This document shows positions 27,190 through 35,355 of a stretch of 39,428 nucleotides of DNA, in pieces; positions within the stretch are counted from its first letter, which is position 1; the number at the start of each line of letters is the position of its first letter. The DNA lies in NCBI RefSeq assembly GCF_005871085.1, contig NZ_VAUP01000014.1:1-39428 (forward strand), given 5' to 3'. The notes beneath the pieces were generated by a model. That model did no database searches, was not told the DNA's origin, and was given only the letters and a program-made list of their open reading frames with translations. Origin of the DNA: Xanthobacter autotrophicus. GTDB lineage: Bacteria; Pseudomonadota; Alphaproteobacteria; Rhizobiales; Xanthobacteraceae. A program made the translations under genes and the position numbers.

Positions 27190-28491
27190 TTACTCCTGTC
27201 CGCGACCCTGAGCACGGACGGCGGCAACGGTCTTTTCGAGATCCGGCCACGCCGGATGGGACGTGCGGCTGGCGCGCAGATAGGCGGCGATGCGGGCGAT
27301 GTCGGCGTCGCTCAGGGCCGGCGCGAAGCCCGGCATCACGATCCCAGGGGCACCTTCGCGCGCAGTCACGCCGTACAGCATCACCCGGATCAGATTGGTG
27401 GGGTCCGCTAGGGAAACGGCACTGTTCAGGGCCAGATCGGGCCGCAGTGCGTTGACCTGCCCACCGCCGTTGAAGTGGCAGGAGGCGCAGGCCGCCGCAT
27501 AGAGGCGTGCTATCGGATCGTAGGGAAGCCCGGGGCCGTGCGCATTCACCGCCAGCGCCCGCTCGATCGCCGGCTGCGCCTCGGCGGCCCGCGCCGCCGC
27601 CTGTCCGACATCGGCGAAATAGACGCCGAGCGCGGCGATGTCGGCATCGGGAAGGCGGGCGAGGCCATCGTGTACGACGGGCGACATCGGACCGGCCGCA
27701 ACGCCGTGAAACCGGCTGACGCCACGGCGGAGATAGGCGGCGAGTTCATCCTGGCTCCACGGCACCGGCGAAGGGTTCGCCTTCGTCAGGGGCGGCGCCA
27801 CCCAATGGTCGATCGGCGCGCCCGCGAAGGCGTTCCCACGTTCCTCCGCACCAAGCGCATTGCGAGGCGTATGGCAGGCGCCGCAATGGCTGATGCCCTC
27901 GGCGAGATAGGCACCACGGTTCCACGCCGCGCCGCGCTCGGGCTGCTCCACATAGCGTCCCGGCCGGAAGAACAGCAGCTTCCAGCCCGCCTGCAGGGGG
28001 CGCAGATTGAGCGGGAATGGCAGGCCGTTCTCATGGGGCGCCGCCCGCACGGGGGTGCGCGTCATCATATAGGCATAGAGCGCGGCGACGTCGGCGTCGG
28101 TCAGCCTGGTGAAATGATCGTACGGGAAAGCCGGGAAGAGATGGGAGCCGTCGCGCGCCACGCCCTCGTGCATCGCCCTGCGGAAGGCGTCTTCCGACCA
28201 TGCGCCGATGCCGGTTTGCGGATCCGGGGTGATGTTGGTGGAATAGATGGTGCCGAAGCCGGTCTGCATCGCATAACCACCGGCATAGGGCGCGCCGCCC
28301 GGCGCGGTGTGGCAGGTCGCGCAATAGCCGGCACCGGCCAGCACCTCGCCGCGGGCGATGAGGTCCGGAGCGAAACTTGAGGCCGCAGGCGGCGTGATGG
28401 GCGCGATCGCCGGGCGCCAGGCCAGAGCTGCAAACCCCGCGCCCCCGATCACCAGGAGTGACATCAAGCCGATGAGCGTTCGCTTGAGCAA
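27190..28491 (-). CDS. Membrane-anchored triheme cytochrome c (second system)
   Basis: A cytochrome of about 433 residues with an N-terminal hydrophobic anchor and three haem sites (CATCH, CGACH, CASCH), paralogous to the cytochrome at 19.3-20.7 kb. There is no ATG near the signal sequence. I chose TTG at 28491, which gives MLKRTLIGLMSLLVIGG and has GGGGAG 7 nt upstream; GTG at 28500 and TTG at 28497 are alternatives too close to that ribosome site. A TTG at 28587 would add 32 non-signal-like residues. It would accept electrons from the Fe-S/Mo pair encoded directly downstream. The 190 nt between its start and the GntR gene hold its promoter; I see no convincing -35/-10 pair. Confidence 0.88.
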   Translation of the reverse strand: MLKRTLIGLMSLLVIGGAGFAALAWRPAIAPITPPAASSFAPDLIARGEVLAGAGYCATCHTAPGGAPYAGGYAMQTGFGTIYSTNITPDPQTGIGAWSEDAFRRAMHEGVARDGSHLFPAFPYDHFTRLTDADVAALYAYMMTRTPVRAAPHENGLPFPLNLRPLQAGWKLLFFRPGRYVEQPERGAAWNRGAYLAEGISHCGACHTPRNALGAEERGNAFAGAPIDHWVAPPLTKANPSPVPWSQDELAAYLRRGVSRFHGVAAGPMSPVVHDGLARLPDADIAALGVYFADVGQAAARAAEAQPAIERALAVNAHGPGLPYDPIARLYAAACASCHFNGGGQVNALRPDLALNSAVSLADPTNLIRVMLYGVTAREGAPGIVMPGFAPALSDADIARIAAYLRASRTSHPAWPDLEKTVAAVRAQGRGQE

Positions 28492-28679
28492 TTGCAACAC
28501 TCCCCTGCTGGCCTGCCGTCCGCGATCGAGAACCCCTGAGGCCGGCACCTGAACCAGCTTGGCAGGGCGCCGGTGTATGGAGCACAAGGCGAGAAGCCTG
28601 TGACAAAGACCTATTTTATCGTAGGAACCGGGTTTATCTTCAGCCGCTCCAGAAATGTTTTTTCCGTCCTGTGCATCGG

Positions 28680-29354
28680 TCAGGCAAGCGCAGCGCCTAC
28701 CTCACGTCTGCTCTTCAGCAGCGCTTCGATGAAGATCGGCTCCCAAGTCAGAATGTGGCTTGTCATGAGAGCCTTAATCCCTTCTACGTCACCTGACTCA
28801 GCGAGGCTCACAAGGCGGTAGTGCTCCGCGACAGAAGACACCTGACGCTCCATGCCGCTGCGGGAGGAGATGCCGTGCAGCCGCATCTTGTCCCGCAGGC
28901 CCATGGCCATCTCTGTCAGCAGGGAATTCTCGGCAGCGCTGATGAATGCGAGATGAAAATTGCGGTCACTCTCCAGATATCCGTAGAGGTCATCCTCTTC
29001 TACAGCTGCCCTGACGGCATCGGCGAGGCCGGTGAGGTACTCAAGGGTCTTCTTTTTTTTGCGCGACTTCAGCGCGAACAGCTCGGCCGCGCGCACCTCC
29101 AGCAGATTTCGCATCTCGAACAGGTTGCGCAGATCGTCCACGGTCGGCTCGACCACCTTGAAGCCGCGGTTGCGCATGGGTTCGATGAGGCCGGTGCGCG
29201 CCAGCTCCAGCAGCGCCTCGCGCACCGGGGTGGTGGACACGCCAAGGTCGGCGGCAAGGGTCGGCACTGAGTACATTTTCCCCGGCCCGCTCTGGCCGGA
29301 GATGATCTCGGACCTCACATGCCGCAACACCTGCTCGCGCAAATTCTGATCCAT
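28680..29354 (-). CDS. GntR-family regulator, FadR (FCD) subfamily
   Basis: A 224-residue regulator. The winged helix-turn-helix is at about residues 8-70 (REQVLRHVRSEIISG..., YSVPTLAADLGVSTTPVREAL, LIEPMRNRGFKVVEP). The all-helical FCD ligand-binding domain covers 80-210, including the metal-binding-like D..FH segment (ESDRNFHLAFISAAENSLL) and a distal SVAEHYRL. Such proteins usually repress a neighbouring catabolic operon and respond to a carboxylate. The start at 29354 puts the DNA-binding domain at the N-terminus; the ribosome site is weak. It is divergent from the rubredoxin-led cluster, with TAGCGCGTCA repeats in between. Confidence 0.94.
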   Translation of the reverse strand: MDQNLREQVLRHVRSEIISGQSGPGKMYSVPTLAADLGVSTTPVREALLELARTGLIEPMRNRGFKVVEPTVDDLRNLFEMRNLLEVRAAELFALKSRKKKKTLEYLTGLADAVRAAVEEDDLYGYLESDRNFHLAFISAAENSLLTEMAMGLRDKMRLHGISSRSGMERQVSSVAEHYRLVSLAESGDVEGIKALMTSHILTWEPIFIEALLKSRREVGAALA

Positions 29355-29409
29355 CGGCCATCCATTGCCTGCGCTCCGCTCCGCGTCGGAGAAAGGTAGC
29401 GCCCTACAA

Positions 29410-29419
29410 TAGCGCGTCA
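29410..29419 (+). promoter_or_regulatory. TAGCGCGTCA half-site near the GntR gene
   Basis: An exact copy of the 10-bp arm of the inverted repeat at 29528-29566. It lies 56 nt upstream of the GntR start, a position suited to autoregulation. Exact repetition of a 10-mer three times in about 160 nt is unlikely to be chance. Confidence 0.55.
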
Positions 29420-29527
29420 CAGATCCCCAGACAAGGCCAGCCCGCCTGCGGAGCAGTTGAAAAATGCAATACCTTCCGATGGATACGCAGGCCAGACAGG
29501 CGCGCACAAATTTTCATCTTGAAGCAA

Positions 29528-29566
29528 GTAGCGCGTCAATATAAAACGTGACGTGTGACGCGCTAC
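29528..29566. promoter_or_regulatory. Perfect 11-bp inverted repeat, candidate GntR operator
   Basis: GTAGCGCGTCA (29528-29538) and TGACGCGCTAC (29556-29566) are perfect inverted copies separated by 17 nt. The site ends 19 nt before the rubredoxin ATG and so overlaps or abuts its promoter; TACTAT at 29564-29569 could be the -10. A GntR dimer bound here would block the cluster. The spacer also contains GTGACGTGTGACG, a short internal direct repeat. Confidence 0.65.
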
Positions 29567-29585
29567 TATAGCGTGGGAGGAAACG

Positions 29586-29801
29586 ATGGAAACGCCCCTG
29601 ACGCGGTGGCTCTGCCTTGGATGCGGCTTCTCGTATGACGAGGCCCTCGGCCTTCCGGAGCACGGCTTGCCGCCTGGCACCCGCTGGACCGACGTGCCCG
29701 ACGACTGGGTCTGTCCCGATTGCGGCACCCCCAAGAGCCAGTTCGAGATGGTGGAAATGGGATATGCCGATGGCGGCGCCGATCTGGCGCGCATCGCCTG
29801 A
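29586..29801 (+). CDS. Rubredoxin
   Basis: A 71-residue rubredoxin with the four iron ligands C10, C13 (CLGCG) and C43, C46 (CPDCG), and the typical [18 protein letters not shown] segment. It carries single electrons in the cytoplasm. It is about 15 residues longer than a minimal rubredoxin, with an acidic C-terminal tail. GGGAGG lies 5 nt before the ATG. It is first in the plus-strand cluster and 28 nt before the pirin-like gene. Its partner is not obvious: the fused flavin reductase-ferredoxin enzyme in the same cluster carries its own ferredoxin, so rubredoxin may serve another oxidoreductase or act in redox protection. Confidence 0.95.
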   Translation: METPLTRWLCLGCGFSYDEALGLPEHGLPPGTRWTDVPDDWVCPDCGTPKSQFEMVEMGYADGGADLARIA

Positions 29802-29829
29802 GCCTGCCGCAACCCAAAGGAGATAGACC

Positions 29830-30639
29830 ATGACCAAGTCTTTTGTGCTCCGGTCGGGCGAGCGCGGCCACGATGTCATCTATTCCGACGGCTCGGCTTC
29901 GTCCTATGTGGCCGGCCATCCCGGCAGCTTCATCGCCCGTGAGTCCAGCTTCAATTTTCATCAATACCAGGGCGGACGCCCCGGCTTCGGCACAATCCGC
30001 GTATTCGGCGATGAAGTGTTCAATGGTGCCGGGTGTGGTTACAATATGCATCCGCATCATAACTTTATAATCTGCGCGTTTGTTCTGGAAGGCGAACTGA
30101 CCCACATCAACACCGCCGGACGCGGGATGGTCGACCAGCTGCGTCAAGGTGATTACTACGTGTTCTCTGCCGGCTCCGGCGGGAAGCACTGCGAGCTTTC
30201 CATCAGTCCTGAGAACATGAACGCGATCTATCTGTGGCTCATGCCCGGCCAGCTCTATCTGCCGCCGAGCTACCATCGCGCCCATTTCGACATCCGCACG
30301 CGGCGCAACCGCATCGTCCAACTGGTGGGCGACGCCGACGGCGCGCTGCCCGTGGCGCAGGATCTGCGTGTCTCGCGCCTGGTAACCGACCGGGCGGGCC
30401 GCTTCACCTACACCCCGCGCACCCCCGAGCATGGCGTCTATGTGTTCGTCGTGGATGGCGGCGCCACCGTGAACGAGGTGGCGCTGGCGCGTCGCGACAG
30501 CATGGGCATCACCGGCGCGGGGGCTCTCGCGCTCGATGTTCCCGACAGCTCCGACGTTTTCTTCGTCGAGACCGCCATGCTGGACGACGCCCGCATCCGC
30601 GCCTGGGAAAAGGCGCATGGCGCCGACCTCATCGACTGA
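29830..30639 (+). CDS. Pirin-like bicupin
   Basis: A 269-residue double-cupin protein. The N-terminal cupin has the pirin metal set H74-x-H76 (NMHPHHNF) and H120-x-E122 (GGKHCELS), with GYNMHPHH..ICAFVLEGELTH and SAGSGGKH matching pirin signatures. The C-terminal cupin lacks metal residues, as in pirins. Pirins include quercetin 2,3-dioxygenases and redox-sensing iron proteins. AAAGGAGATAG precedes the ATG. The conserved metal site makes an enzymatic or iron-sensing role possible; the substrate is unknown. It lies between rubredoxin and the tautomerase in one apparent operon. Confidence 0.85.
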   Translation: MTKSFVLRSGERGHDVIYSDGSASSYVAGHPGSFIARESSFNFHQYQGGRPGFGTIRVFGDEVFNGAGCGYNMHPHHNFIICAFVLEGELTHINTAGRGMVDQLRQGDYYVFSAGSGGKHCELSISPENMNAIYLWLMPGQLYLPPSYHRAHFDIRTRRNRIVQLVGDADGALPVAQDLRVSRLVTDRAGRFTYTPRTPEHGVYVFVVDGGATVNEVALARRDSMGITGAGALALDVPDSSDVFFVETAMLDDARIRAWEKAHGADLID

Positions 30640-30676
30640 AGCCGCGCCCGGCGATCCGTCCGCAAGGGAGATGACA

Positions 30677-31258
30677 ATGCCGATCATGGATGTGCGCTAT
30701 GCCGCCGGGACGCTCGATGCGGCGGCGAAAGCCGATCTCGCCGCGCGCCTCACCGACGTGCTCATAAGAATGGAAGGCGGCGCCAACACGCCCGGCGGGC
30801 GCGCCTTCGCCTGGGTGTTCTTCACGGCCTTCGCCACCGACGACTGGTGGATCGGCGGCCACACCGACGGGACCTATGTGACCGGGCCGGGCAAGTTCCT
30901 GGTCAATATCTTCATCCCCGAAGGTTATATGAACGTCACGCACAAGAATGAGGTTCATGCCTGGGTCGCGGAAGCGATCGGGGGGGCGACCGGCTGTGCC
31001 GATCCCGCCGGCAGCCTGCTGACCGTCCTCAACGAGGTGACCGAGGGCAATTGGGGCGACGGGGGCCAACCCATCAGCCTGGAATCCATCGCCAAGACGG
31101 TGGGCCAGGATGGCGGCCCTCGACCGGCCTGGTCGCGCGCCTATTTCGAGGCCAAGGCGCGGGCCATGGTGGCGGCGGGCTACCCCTCAGACACCGGCGG
31201 CATGCTGCCGTCGCTGCGGCCGCAATTGCAAAAGGCGGCGCCCGCAGAACCAGCCTGA
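30677..31258 (+). CDS. Tautomerase-superfamily protein, double length
   Basis: A 193-residue protein. The start at 30677 is favoured over ATG 30671 because AAGGGAG is 6 nt upstream of the former and touches the latter. It also makes Pro the first residue after Met (MPIMDVRY), the catalytic base of 4-oxalocrotonate tautomerase-type enzymes. Two beta-alpha-beta-like halves are visible (residues 1-60, and 78-120 with KFLVNIFIPEGYMNVTHKNEVHAWVAEAIGG), followed by a C-terminal helical extension. Usual members are 60-150 residues. It may isomerise or hydrolyse an unsaturated acid or amide from the transported compound; that is inference. Confidence 0.7.
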   Translation: MPIMDVRYAAGTLDAAAKADLAARLTDVLIRMEGGANTPGGRAFAWVFFTAFATDDWWIGGHTDGTYVTGPGKFLVNIFIPEGYMNVTHKNEVHAWVAEAIGGATGCADPAGSLLTVLNEVTEGNWGDGGQPISLESIAKTVGQDGGPRPAWSRAYFEAKARAMVAAGYPSDTGGMLPSLRPQLQKAAPAEPA

Positions 31259-31358
31259 CGAGCGGCGCCCGCAACGGCGCCCCTTGCTGCGACCGGCCGA
31301 AGGGCGGAGACACGCACGCGGCCTCCTGCCACAATCCAGAGAAAATCAGGGGAACTTC

Positions 31359-32420
31359 GTGACCGACCAAAGCATCTTCGGCCATGTAATGGATCGCAGG
31401 CGCCTCATTGCCAGCGCTGCCGTCCTCGGCGCAGCCGCCCTCGTTCCCGGCATCGCCCGCGCGCAGAGCGGCGAGCTCGTCGTCTCCAACTGGGGCGGCG
31501 ACTGGAACGAGCGCATCGCCAAGGGGTTCGAGGAGCCGGCCTTCGCCGCCTCGGCCATGCGCATCATCCACGACCTCGCCCCGGTGCCGGAGCGCAAGGC
31601 GAAGCTGCTGGCGGAACGGCGCCTGCCGCGCTCCAGCGTCGACGTGACCTGGCTGAGCGACGCCGACGCCTACGAGATGAGCGCCCAGGGCGTGCTCGAA
31701 ACCCTCGACATGTCCCGCATTCCGAGCGCCAGCCACATCATCGAGAAGCTGCGGCGGCCCTATTTCATCCCCGCGGCCTATGGTGGCGTGGTCCTGCTCT
31801 ACAATCCGGCCAGGATTCCGCAGCCGCCGACAAGCTTCGCCGACCTGTGGAATCCCAAATATGCCGGCCGCGTCGGCATCATCGATCAGCTCTACTTCAA
31901 CTATATCTACGCGGCCGCGCTCTCCCACGGCGGCTCCATGGGCGACGTGAGCAAGGCCTTTCCCGCTCTGCTCGAGATGAAGAAGCAGGTTCAGCCCCGG
32001 CTCTATCCCTCCCACCAGGCACTGGCCGCGGCCTTCAAGGCCGAGGAGATCTGGATCTCGGCAAACTACAGCGCCCGCGCCATCCAGTGGGAGAAAGAAG
32101 GTCTGCCCCTGCGCTGGTCCTATCCCAAGGAAGGTGCCGTCGCGATCTCGTTCGGCGCGGGCATCCCCAAGCGCGCGCGCAACCTGGACAGCGCCTACGC
32201 CTATCTGGAAGCGATGCTCCAGCCCAAGGCCATGGGCGCCATCTCCCTCGCCACCTCCTATGCCGTCGCCACCGACAATGCCGACGTCCCCGTGGAGGAT
32301 CGCAAGCGCCTCGAATTCACCGCCGACCAGATCGCAAAGCTCAATTTCGTCGACTACCCTTATGCGGCGAAGAGCGACGCCCAGTGGATCGAATGGTGGA
32401 ACAAGGAATTCAAGGCGTGA
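31359..32420 (+). CDS. ABC importer periplasmic binding protein, polyamine/opine type
   Basis: A 353-residue PotD/AotJ-like substrate-binding protein. I chose GTG 31359, which has AGGGGA 5 nt upstream; ATG 31389 begins directly at the export signal MDRRRLIASAAVLGAAALVP (arginine-rich, possibly Tat) with cleavage after ARA. The mature protein shows LVVSNWGGDWNERIAKGFEEP, typical of this class. A 100-nt gap after the tautomerase contains a GGCGCC-loop-GGCGCC hairpin. It delivers the ligand to the two permeases that follow; the ligand is likely a small nitrogenous or carboxylated compound. Confidence 0.9.
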   Translation: MTDQSIFGHVMDRRRLIASAAVLGAAALVPGIARAQSGELVVSNWGGDWNERIAKGFEEPAFAASAMRIIHDLAPVPERKAKLLAERRLPRSSVDVTWLSDADAYEMSAQGVLETLDMSRIPSASHIIEKLRRPYFIPAAYGGVVLLYNPARIPQPPTSFADLWNPKYAGRVGIIDQLYFNYIYAAALSHGGSMGDVSKAFPALLEMKKQVQPRLYPSHQALAAAFKAEEIWISANYSARAIQWEKEGLPLRWSYPKEGAVAISFGAGIPKRARNLDSAYAYLEAMLQPKAMGAISLATSYAVATDNADVPVEDRKRLEFTADQIAKLNFVDYPYAAKSDAQWIEWWNKEFKA

Positions 32421-33340
32421 GCGCGCTGGCCATCACTGGAGAGGGCAGCCTGACCGGCGGACGGCCTGCGCCGGGCGGCACCGATCGGCGGCGCAGGAGC
32501 TCCACCGCCGGCTGGCTGCTTTTTCCCAGCCTGACGCTGGTGCTGGCAGGCCTGATCCTGCCGCTTGCCCTCATGGCCCGTACCAGCGTCGCCCATTTCG
32601 ATGCCGCGTCGCCGGACCTCGTGGGCTTCACGCTGGAAAACTATGCCCGCTTCTTCGGCGAGCCATTCTATCTGACGATCCTCGCCCGCACGCTGTTGGT
32701 CGCGCTGAGTTGCACGGCCATCTGCCTGGTCCTCGGCGTCCCCGCAGCGTTCGTCATAAGCCGGGTCGAGAGCCGCACGCTGAAGACAGCGCTCATCCTC
32801 GCCACCATCATTCCGCTCTTGATGGGCAACGCGGTGCGCGCGGCGGGCTGGATGGTGCTGCTCGCCGACAAGGGGCTGATCAATTCCGCCTTGCTTTCGG
32901 CAGGCCTCATCACCGAGCCGGTGCGCATCCTCTACACCGGATCGGCGGTGGTGATCGGCCTCATCGCCGTGCTGCTGCCCTTCATGATCATCTCCCTTCA
33001 AAGCGTCTTCGAGGGCATCGGCGATGCCTATGAGGAAGCGGCCCAAACCATGGGCGCGCCGCCGTGGACGGCATTCTTCCGCGTCACCCTGCCGCTGGCG
33101 ATGCCGGGCATCTTCTCCGGCTGCCTGCTGTGTTTTGTTCTGGCCATGAACGCCTATGCGACGCCGGTTCTCATCGGCGGCCCGTCGTTCCAGATGATGG
33201 CGCCAAAGGTCTTCGAGCAGGCGATCAAGGTGTACAACTGGCCGTTCGCCGCCACCATAGCTCTGGTGCTGATGGCCGTGACGCTGGCGCTGAGCGTCGC
33301 CTCCAGCCTCGCGCTGCAGAAGCGCTACGGAGCGCTGTGA
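32417..33340 (+). CDS. ABC importer permease 1 (PotB-like)
   Basis: A 307-residue inner-membrane permease with about six transmembrane helices and the EAA loop contacting the ATPase (EEAAQTMGAPPWTAFFRVTLPLAMPGIFSG). The start is GTG 32417, overlapping the TGA of the binding-protein gene (GTGA), so translation is coupled. The cytoplasmic N-terminal tail of about 30 residues is rich in Gly, Pro and Arg (RPAPGGTDRRRRSS). Confidence 0.92.
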   Translation: MSALAITGEGSLTGGRPAPGGTDRRRRSSTAGWLLFPSLTLVLAGLILPLALMARTSVAHFDAASPDLVGFTLENYARFFGEPFYLTILARTLLVALSCTAICLVLGVPAAFVISRVESRTLKTALILATIIPLLMGNAVRAAGWMVLLADKGLINSALLSAGLITEPVRILYTGSAVVIGLIAVLLPFMIISLQSVFEGIGDAYEEAAQTMGAPPWTAFFRVTLPLAMPGIFSGCLLCFVLAMNAYATPVLIGGPSFQMMAPKVFEQAIKVYNWPFAATIALVLMAVTLALSVASSLALQKRYGAL

Positions 33341-33342
33341 GC

Positions 33343-34182
33343 ATGGCCGTCTCCCGCACCTCCTCCGTCCGCGCCACGACGGCCGGCTCGTTCCGCCCCG
33401 TCATGATCGGCGGCTGCATCTTGGCTTTCGTCATGGTGCTCGCGCCGCTGGCCGCCATCGTCTGGGTCAGCTTCTTCGAGAACAAGATCATCAGCTTCCC
33501 GCCCACCGGATACACCCTCGACTGGTACCGGGCGGCGGCCGCCATGCCGCAGTTCCGCGACGGCTTCGTCACCAGCCTCAAGCTCGGCGTCGTCGCGACG
33601 CTGGTGAGCATGTTCGTGGGCGTGCCCGCTGCGTTGGTGCTCGCCCGCGGGCGCTTTTCGGGACGGGAGGCCATCCAGTCGCTGCTGCTGGCGCCGCTCA
33701 TCGTGCCCGGTATCGTCGCCGGGGCGGCGCTCTACATGTTCCTGATCGAAGTGGAGCTGGCGAGCGGCGTGCAGGTGGCCATGACCTTCTGGGGCCTTGC
33801 CATCGCCCACAGCCTGATCGCTCTGCCCTGGACGGTGCGGCTGATCACGGCCTCCCTGATCGGGCTGGACCCGCAGCTGAAGGAAGCCGCGCTCACCATG
33901 GGCGCGCGGCCGTTCACGGCGTTCCGGCTGGTGACATGGCCGCTCATCCGGCCGGGCGTGGTGGCGGGCGCGCTATTTGCTTTCATCGCGTCCTTCGTGG
34001 ACCTGGAGAAGTCGCTGTTCCTGGTGGGCCCCGGCGTGACGACGCTGCCCATCGTGATCGTCAATTATCTGGAGTGGAGCATCGACCCGACCATCGCGGC
34101 GGTCGCCACGGTCCAGATCGCCATCATCTCGGCCGGCCTTGTCGTGACCGACCGCTACTTCAAGCTCGCGCGCGCATTCTGA
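33343..34182 (+). CDS. ABC importer permease 2 (PotC-like)
   Basis: A 279-residue permease with six predicted helices and an EAA loop (KEAALTMGARPFTAFRLVTWPLIRPGVVAG). GTG 33337 overlaps the preceding stop (GTGA) as in permease 1 and is an equally possible start; I took ATG 33343, 10 nt after GGAG. It pairs with permease 1 to form the channel. Confidence 0.92.
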   Translation: MAVSRTSSVRATTAGSFRPVMIGGCILAFVMVLAPLAAIVWVSFFENKIISFPPTGYTLDWYRAAAAMPQFRDGFVTSLKLGVVATLVSMFVGVPAALVLARGRFSGREAIQSLLLAPLIVPGIVAGAALYMFLIEVELASGVQVAMTFWGLAIAHSLIALPWTVRLITASLIGLDPQLKEAALTMGARPFTAFRLVTWPLIRPGVVAGALFAFIASFVDLEKSLFLVGPGVTTLPIVIVNYLEWSIDPTIAAVATVQIAIISAGLVVTDRYFKLARAF

Positions 34183-34191
34183 GGAACGAAG

Positions 34192-35250
34192 ATGTCGAGC
34201 ATCCTCATCAAAGACCTCGTGAAGCGCCACGGCGCGCAGGTGACCGTGGACCATGTCTCCCTCGAAATCGGCCAGGGCGAGTTCATCGCCTTCCTCGGCC
34301 CCTCCGGCTGCGGCAAGACGACGACCCTGCGCATGATCGCTGGCCTCACCGAGGCGAGCGCCGGCTCGATCCATTTCGACGGGCGCGACGTGACCCGCCT
34401 GCCGCCCTATTTGCGCAACGTCGGCCTCGTGTTCCAGGGCTATGCCCTGTTCCCGCATATAAGCGTGGCAGAGAACGTCGCCTTCGGGTTGCAAATGCGC
34501 AACGTCGGCCGCGAGGAGGCGCGACGCAGGGTGGATGAGGCGCTGTCCCTCGTGAAGCTCGCCCATCTCGCCGGGCGCCTGCCTAAGGAGCTGTCCGGCG
34601 GCCAGCAGCAGCGCGTCGCTCTGGCGCGAGCCATCGTCTACAAGCCGGAGGTTTTGCTGCTCGACGAGCCGCTCTCCGCCCTCGACGCCAAGCTGCGCAC
34701 AGAGGTGCGCAGCGAGCTGAGGCGGCTCCAGTCGGCGCTCGGGCTCACCACCATCTTCGTCACCCATGACCAAGACGAGGCGTTGAGCGTCGCCGACCGC
34801 ATCGTGGTGATGTCAGCGGGACGGGTGGAGCAGGTGGGCACGCCACGCGAGATCTACCAGCGGCCGGCGACGCGCTTCGTCGCGGAGTTCATCGGCCTCA
34901 CCAACCTGTTCCCCGGTGGACTGGACGGCCATGGCCGATTCCGCTGCGAGGATGGGGAGTGCTTCGCGGTCACCACCACGGACGCGCCGTCGAATGCATC
35001 GGTGCTTGCGATCCGTCCCGAGCAGGTCCGCCTGGTGCGCGGGGTTCCCGCGCCGGATGGCGAAAGCGCGGTGGAGGCGACCGTAGAGGACGTGGTCTAT
35101 CGCGGCGCCCTTACCGAGTTCGTCGTGCGCACCGCCTCGGGCGTCAAGCTCGCCGCGCATCTGCAGAATGCCGACTTCGGCCGCGACGAACTGCGGCCGG
35201 GAGACCGGGTGGTCGCCTCCTGGCCGGCGGATGCGTCCATGCTGTTTTGA
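34192..35250 (+). CDS. ABC importer ATP-binding protein (PotA-like)
   Basis: A 352-residue ATPase. Walker A GPSGCGKTT (36-44), Q-loop Q82, signature LSGGQ (134-138), Walker B LLLDEP (155-160) and the switch His in FVTHDQDE are all present. A C-terminal TOBE domain (about 240-352) is of the polyamine/iron importer type. GAGGAACGAAG precedes the ATG, 9 nt after permease 2. With the three preceding genes it makes a complete importer. The 105 nt after it hold nothing recognisable before the fused molybdenum enzyme. Confidence 0.95.
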   Translation: MSSILIKDLVKRHGAQVTVDHVSLEIGQGEFIAFLGPSGCGKTTTLRMIAGLTEASAGSIHFDGRDVTRLPPYLRNVGLVFQGYALFPHISVAENVAFGLQMRNVGREEARRRVDEALSLVKLAHLAGRLPKELSGGQQQRVALARAIVYKPEVLLLDEPLSALDAKLRTEVRSELRRLQSALGLTTIFVTHDQDEALSVADRIVVMSAGRVEQVGTPREIYQRPATRFVAEFIGLTNLFPGGLDGHGRFRCEDGECFAVTTTDAPSNASVLAIRPEQVRLVRGVPAPDGESAVEATVEDVVYRGALTEFVVRTASGVKLAAHLQNADFGRDELRPGDRVVASWPADASMLF

Positions 35251-35355
35251 GCTTTGAACCCGCGCCGCCCCAGGCGCCCGAATCCCTCGATCGATGTAAC
35301 GGCCGTTCCGACGGCCGCAGAACCCGCGCACCCTGCGACGCGCGAAAGATGGACC

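Noticed and set aside
28560-28640. TCTTTGTC upstream of the second cytochrome operon, like the second half of the shared 24-bp motif
   Set aside because: The GTCYCAAAT half is absent at the required spacing (only 2 of 9 positions match), so I do not include this operon in the regulon.
31265-31290. GGCGCC-loop-GGCGCC hairpin after the tautomerase gene
   Set aside because: Short GC palindrome with no following T run; common by chance in DNA of this composition.
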